A stretch of DNA of 5,948 nucleotides, from NCBI GenBank assembly GCA_023487825.1, contig JAMDBP010000042.1, positions 1,456 through 7,403 of the forward strand. The letters are read 5' to 3'. The position numbers and the translations under genes are program-made. Every line of letters begins with the position of its first letter. Position 1 is the first letter of the stretch. Source of the DNA: Candidatus Martarchaeota archaeon (GTDB taxonomy: Archaea; Micrarchaeota; Micrarchaeia; Micrarchaeales; CABMGC01). The notes beneath the pieces were generated by a model. The model was not told the origin of the DNA, ran no database searches, and worked only from the letters and a program-made list of their open reading frames with translations. This document shows positions 5,645 to 5,948 of this stretch, in pieces.

Positions 5645-5712
5645 TTATCAGTAAGTATCCATATATATAAATTGCTGCTAGGTGCCTGAAACCTGCCATG
5701 CCCTACTGATAA
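5645..5712. repeat. 9-bp inverted repeat across a divergent promoter region
   Basis: TTATCAGTA (5645-5653) is matched by its exact reverse complement TACTGATAA (5704-5712), with 50 bases between the arms. One arm lies between the tRNA-Gly TATA box and the tRNA start; the other lies just upstream of the TATA box of the rightward membrane protein gene. It could be a paired operator, but a 9-base match in about 120 AT-rich bases may also arise by chance. Confidence 0.3.
5659..5674 (-). promoter_or_regulatory. TATA box of tRNA-Gly
   Basis: On the minus strand, CAATTTATATATATGG centres about 26 bases before position 5642, giving a pre-tRNA leader of about 7 bases before the mature 5' end at 5635. 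Spacing and sequence are good for an archaeal tRNA promoter. Confidence 0.6.
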
Positions 5713-5717
5713 AAAAT

Positions 5718-5727
5718 AATATATAAG
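5718..5727 (+). promoter_or_regulatory. TATA box of the right-edge membrane protein gene
   Basis: AATATATAAG is preceded by an A6 tract that may help TFB binding. Transcription is predicted to start near 5749, only about 6 bases before ATG 5755, so the mRNA would be nearly leaderless. Confidence 0.55.
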
Positions 5728-5754
5728 TTTTCTGGATAAGCCGTATTAGATCAT

Positions 5755-5948
5755 ATGGACAGAAAGCTCCGTTATAAAAAGAATAAGGCAAGCGCAGATT
5801 CCAGGCCCATGGCAATTACTATCCTGGCTGCAGCGATACTTTTCCTGTTAATACTGTCGGCACCTGCACCTAGAAACAGCACTAACCAAAAGCTTCCTCT
5901 GCCCACATGGACTTACAAAAATCTCTACCCGGCACTCCGATTATTTTG
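5755..5948 (+). CDS. Single-pass membrane protein, N-terminal part only (cut by window end)
   Basis: An open frame of 64 complete codons runs from ATG 5755 to the right edge without a stop. The N-terminus is strongly basic (RKLRYKKNK), followed by one hydrophobic helix at about 19-35 (MAITILAAAILFLLILS) and then a Pro-rich stretch with one sequon (N41-S-T). By the positive-inside rule the N-terminus is cytoplasmic and the rest extracellular. This could be an uncleaved anchor or a signal peptide. The visible part matches no family I recognise, and the main domain lies outside the window. The nearly leaderless TATA spacing supports this start. Confidence 0.65.
   Translation, partial: MDRKLRYKKNKASADSRPMAITILAAAILFLLILSAPAPRNSTNQKLPLPTWTYKNLYPALRLF

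Overview
The window looks archaeal. The coding sequences have TATA-type promoter boxes about 25 bases before expected transcript starts and little or no leader. One tRNA gene carries an intron in the anticodon loop, both tRNA genes lack an encoded CCA, and the proteins include an archaeal pilin-type (class III) signal, a Hef-type helicase and a DUF929-type surface thioredoxin-fold protein. The pilin N-terminus (KQQSAFEF followed by TTYGWAI) resembles those I associate with ultrasmall DPANN archaea of the Micrarchaeota/ARMAN type. That lineage is an inference from memory, not a demonstrated placement.

Layout: a T9 run at the left edge probably terminates a rightward gene outside the window. 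A leftward gene (35-859) encodes a membrane-anchored, probably heavily N-glycosylated DUF929-like protein with a CPFC motif. It is divergent from a two-helix potassium channel with one cytoplasmic RCK/TrkA-N domain (960-1703). Then come a leftward, intron-containing tRNA-Phe(GAA) (1756-1864) and, divergent from it, a stand-alone Hef/FANCM-type helicase without a nuclease domain (1913-3484). Next is a large surface protein (3544-5148) that joins a pilin-like membrane anchor, a cysteine-containing head, a Ser/Thr tandem-repeat stalk and a roughly 310-residue polyglycine-rich domain. A 74-residue, lysine-free acidic protein (5268-5492), a leftward tRNA-Gly(TCC) (5563-5635) and the start of a single-pass membrane protein (5755 to the right edge) complete the window.

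The genes do not form one operon: nearly every one has its own TATA-like box and three gene pairs are divergent. Two themes recur. One is the cell surface (DUF929 protein, potassium channel, pilin/Gly-rich protein, right-edge membrane protein). The other is information processing (helicase, two tRNAs). The most unusual item is the pilin-anchored, Ser/Thr-stalked polyglycine protein, which I suggest is a surface adhesin. There is no CRISPR array, insertion sequence or clear sign of a mobile element.
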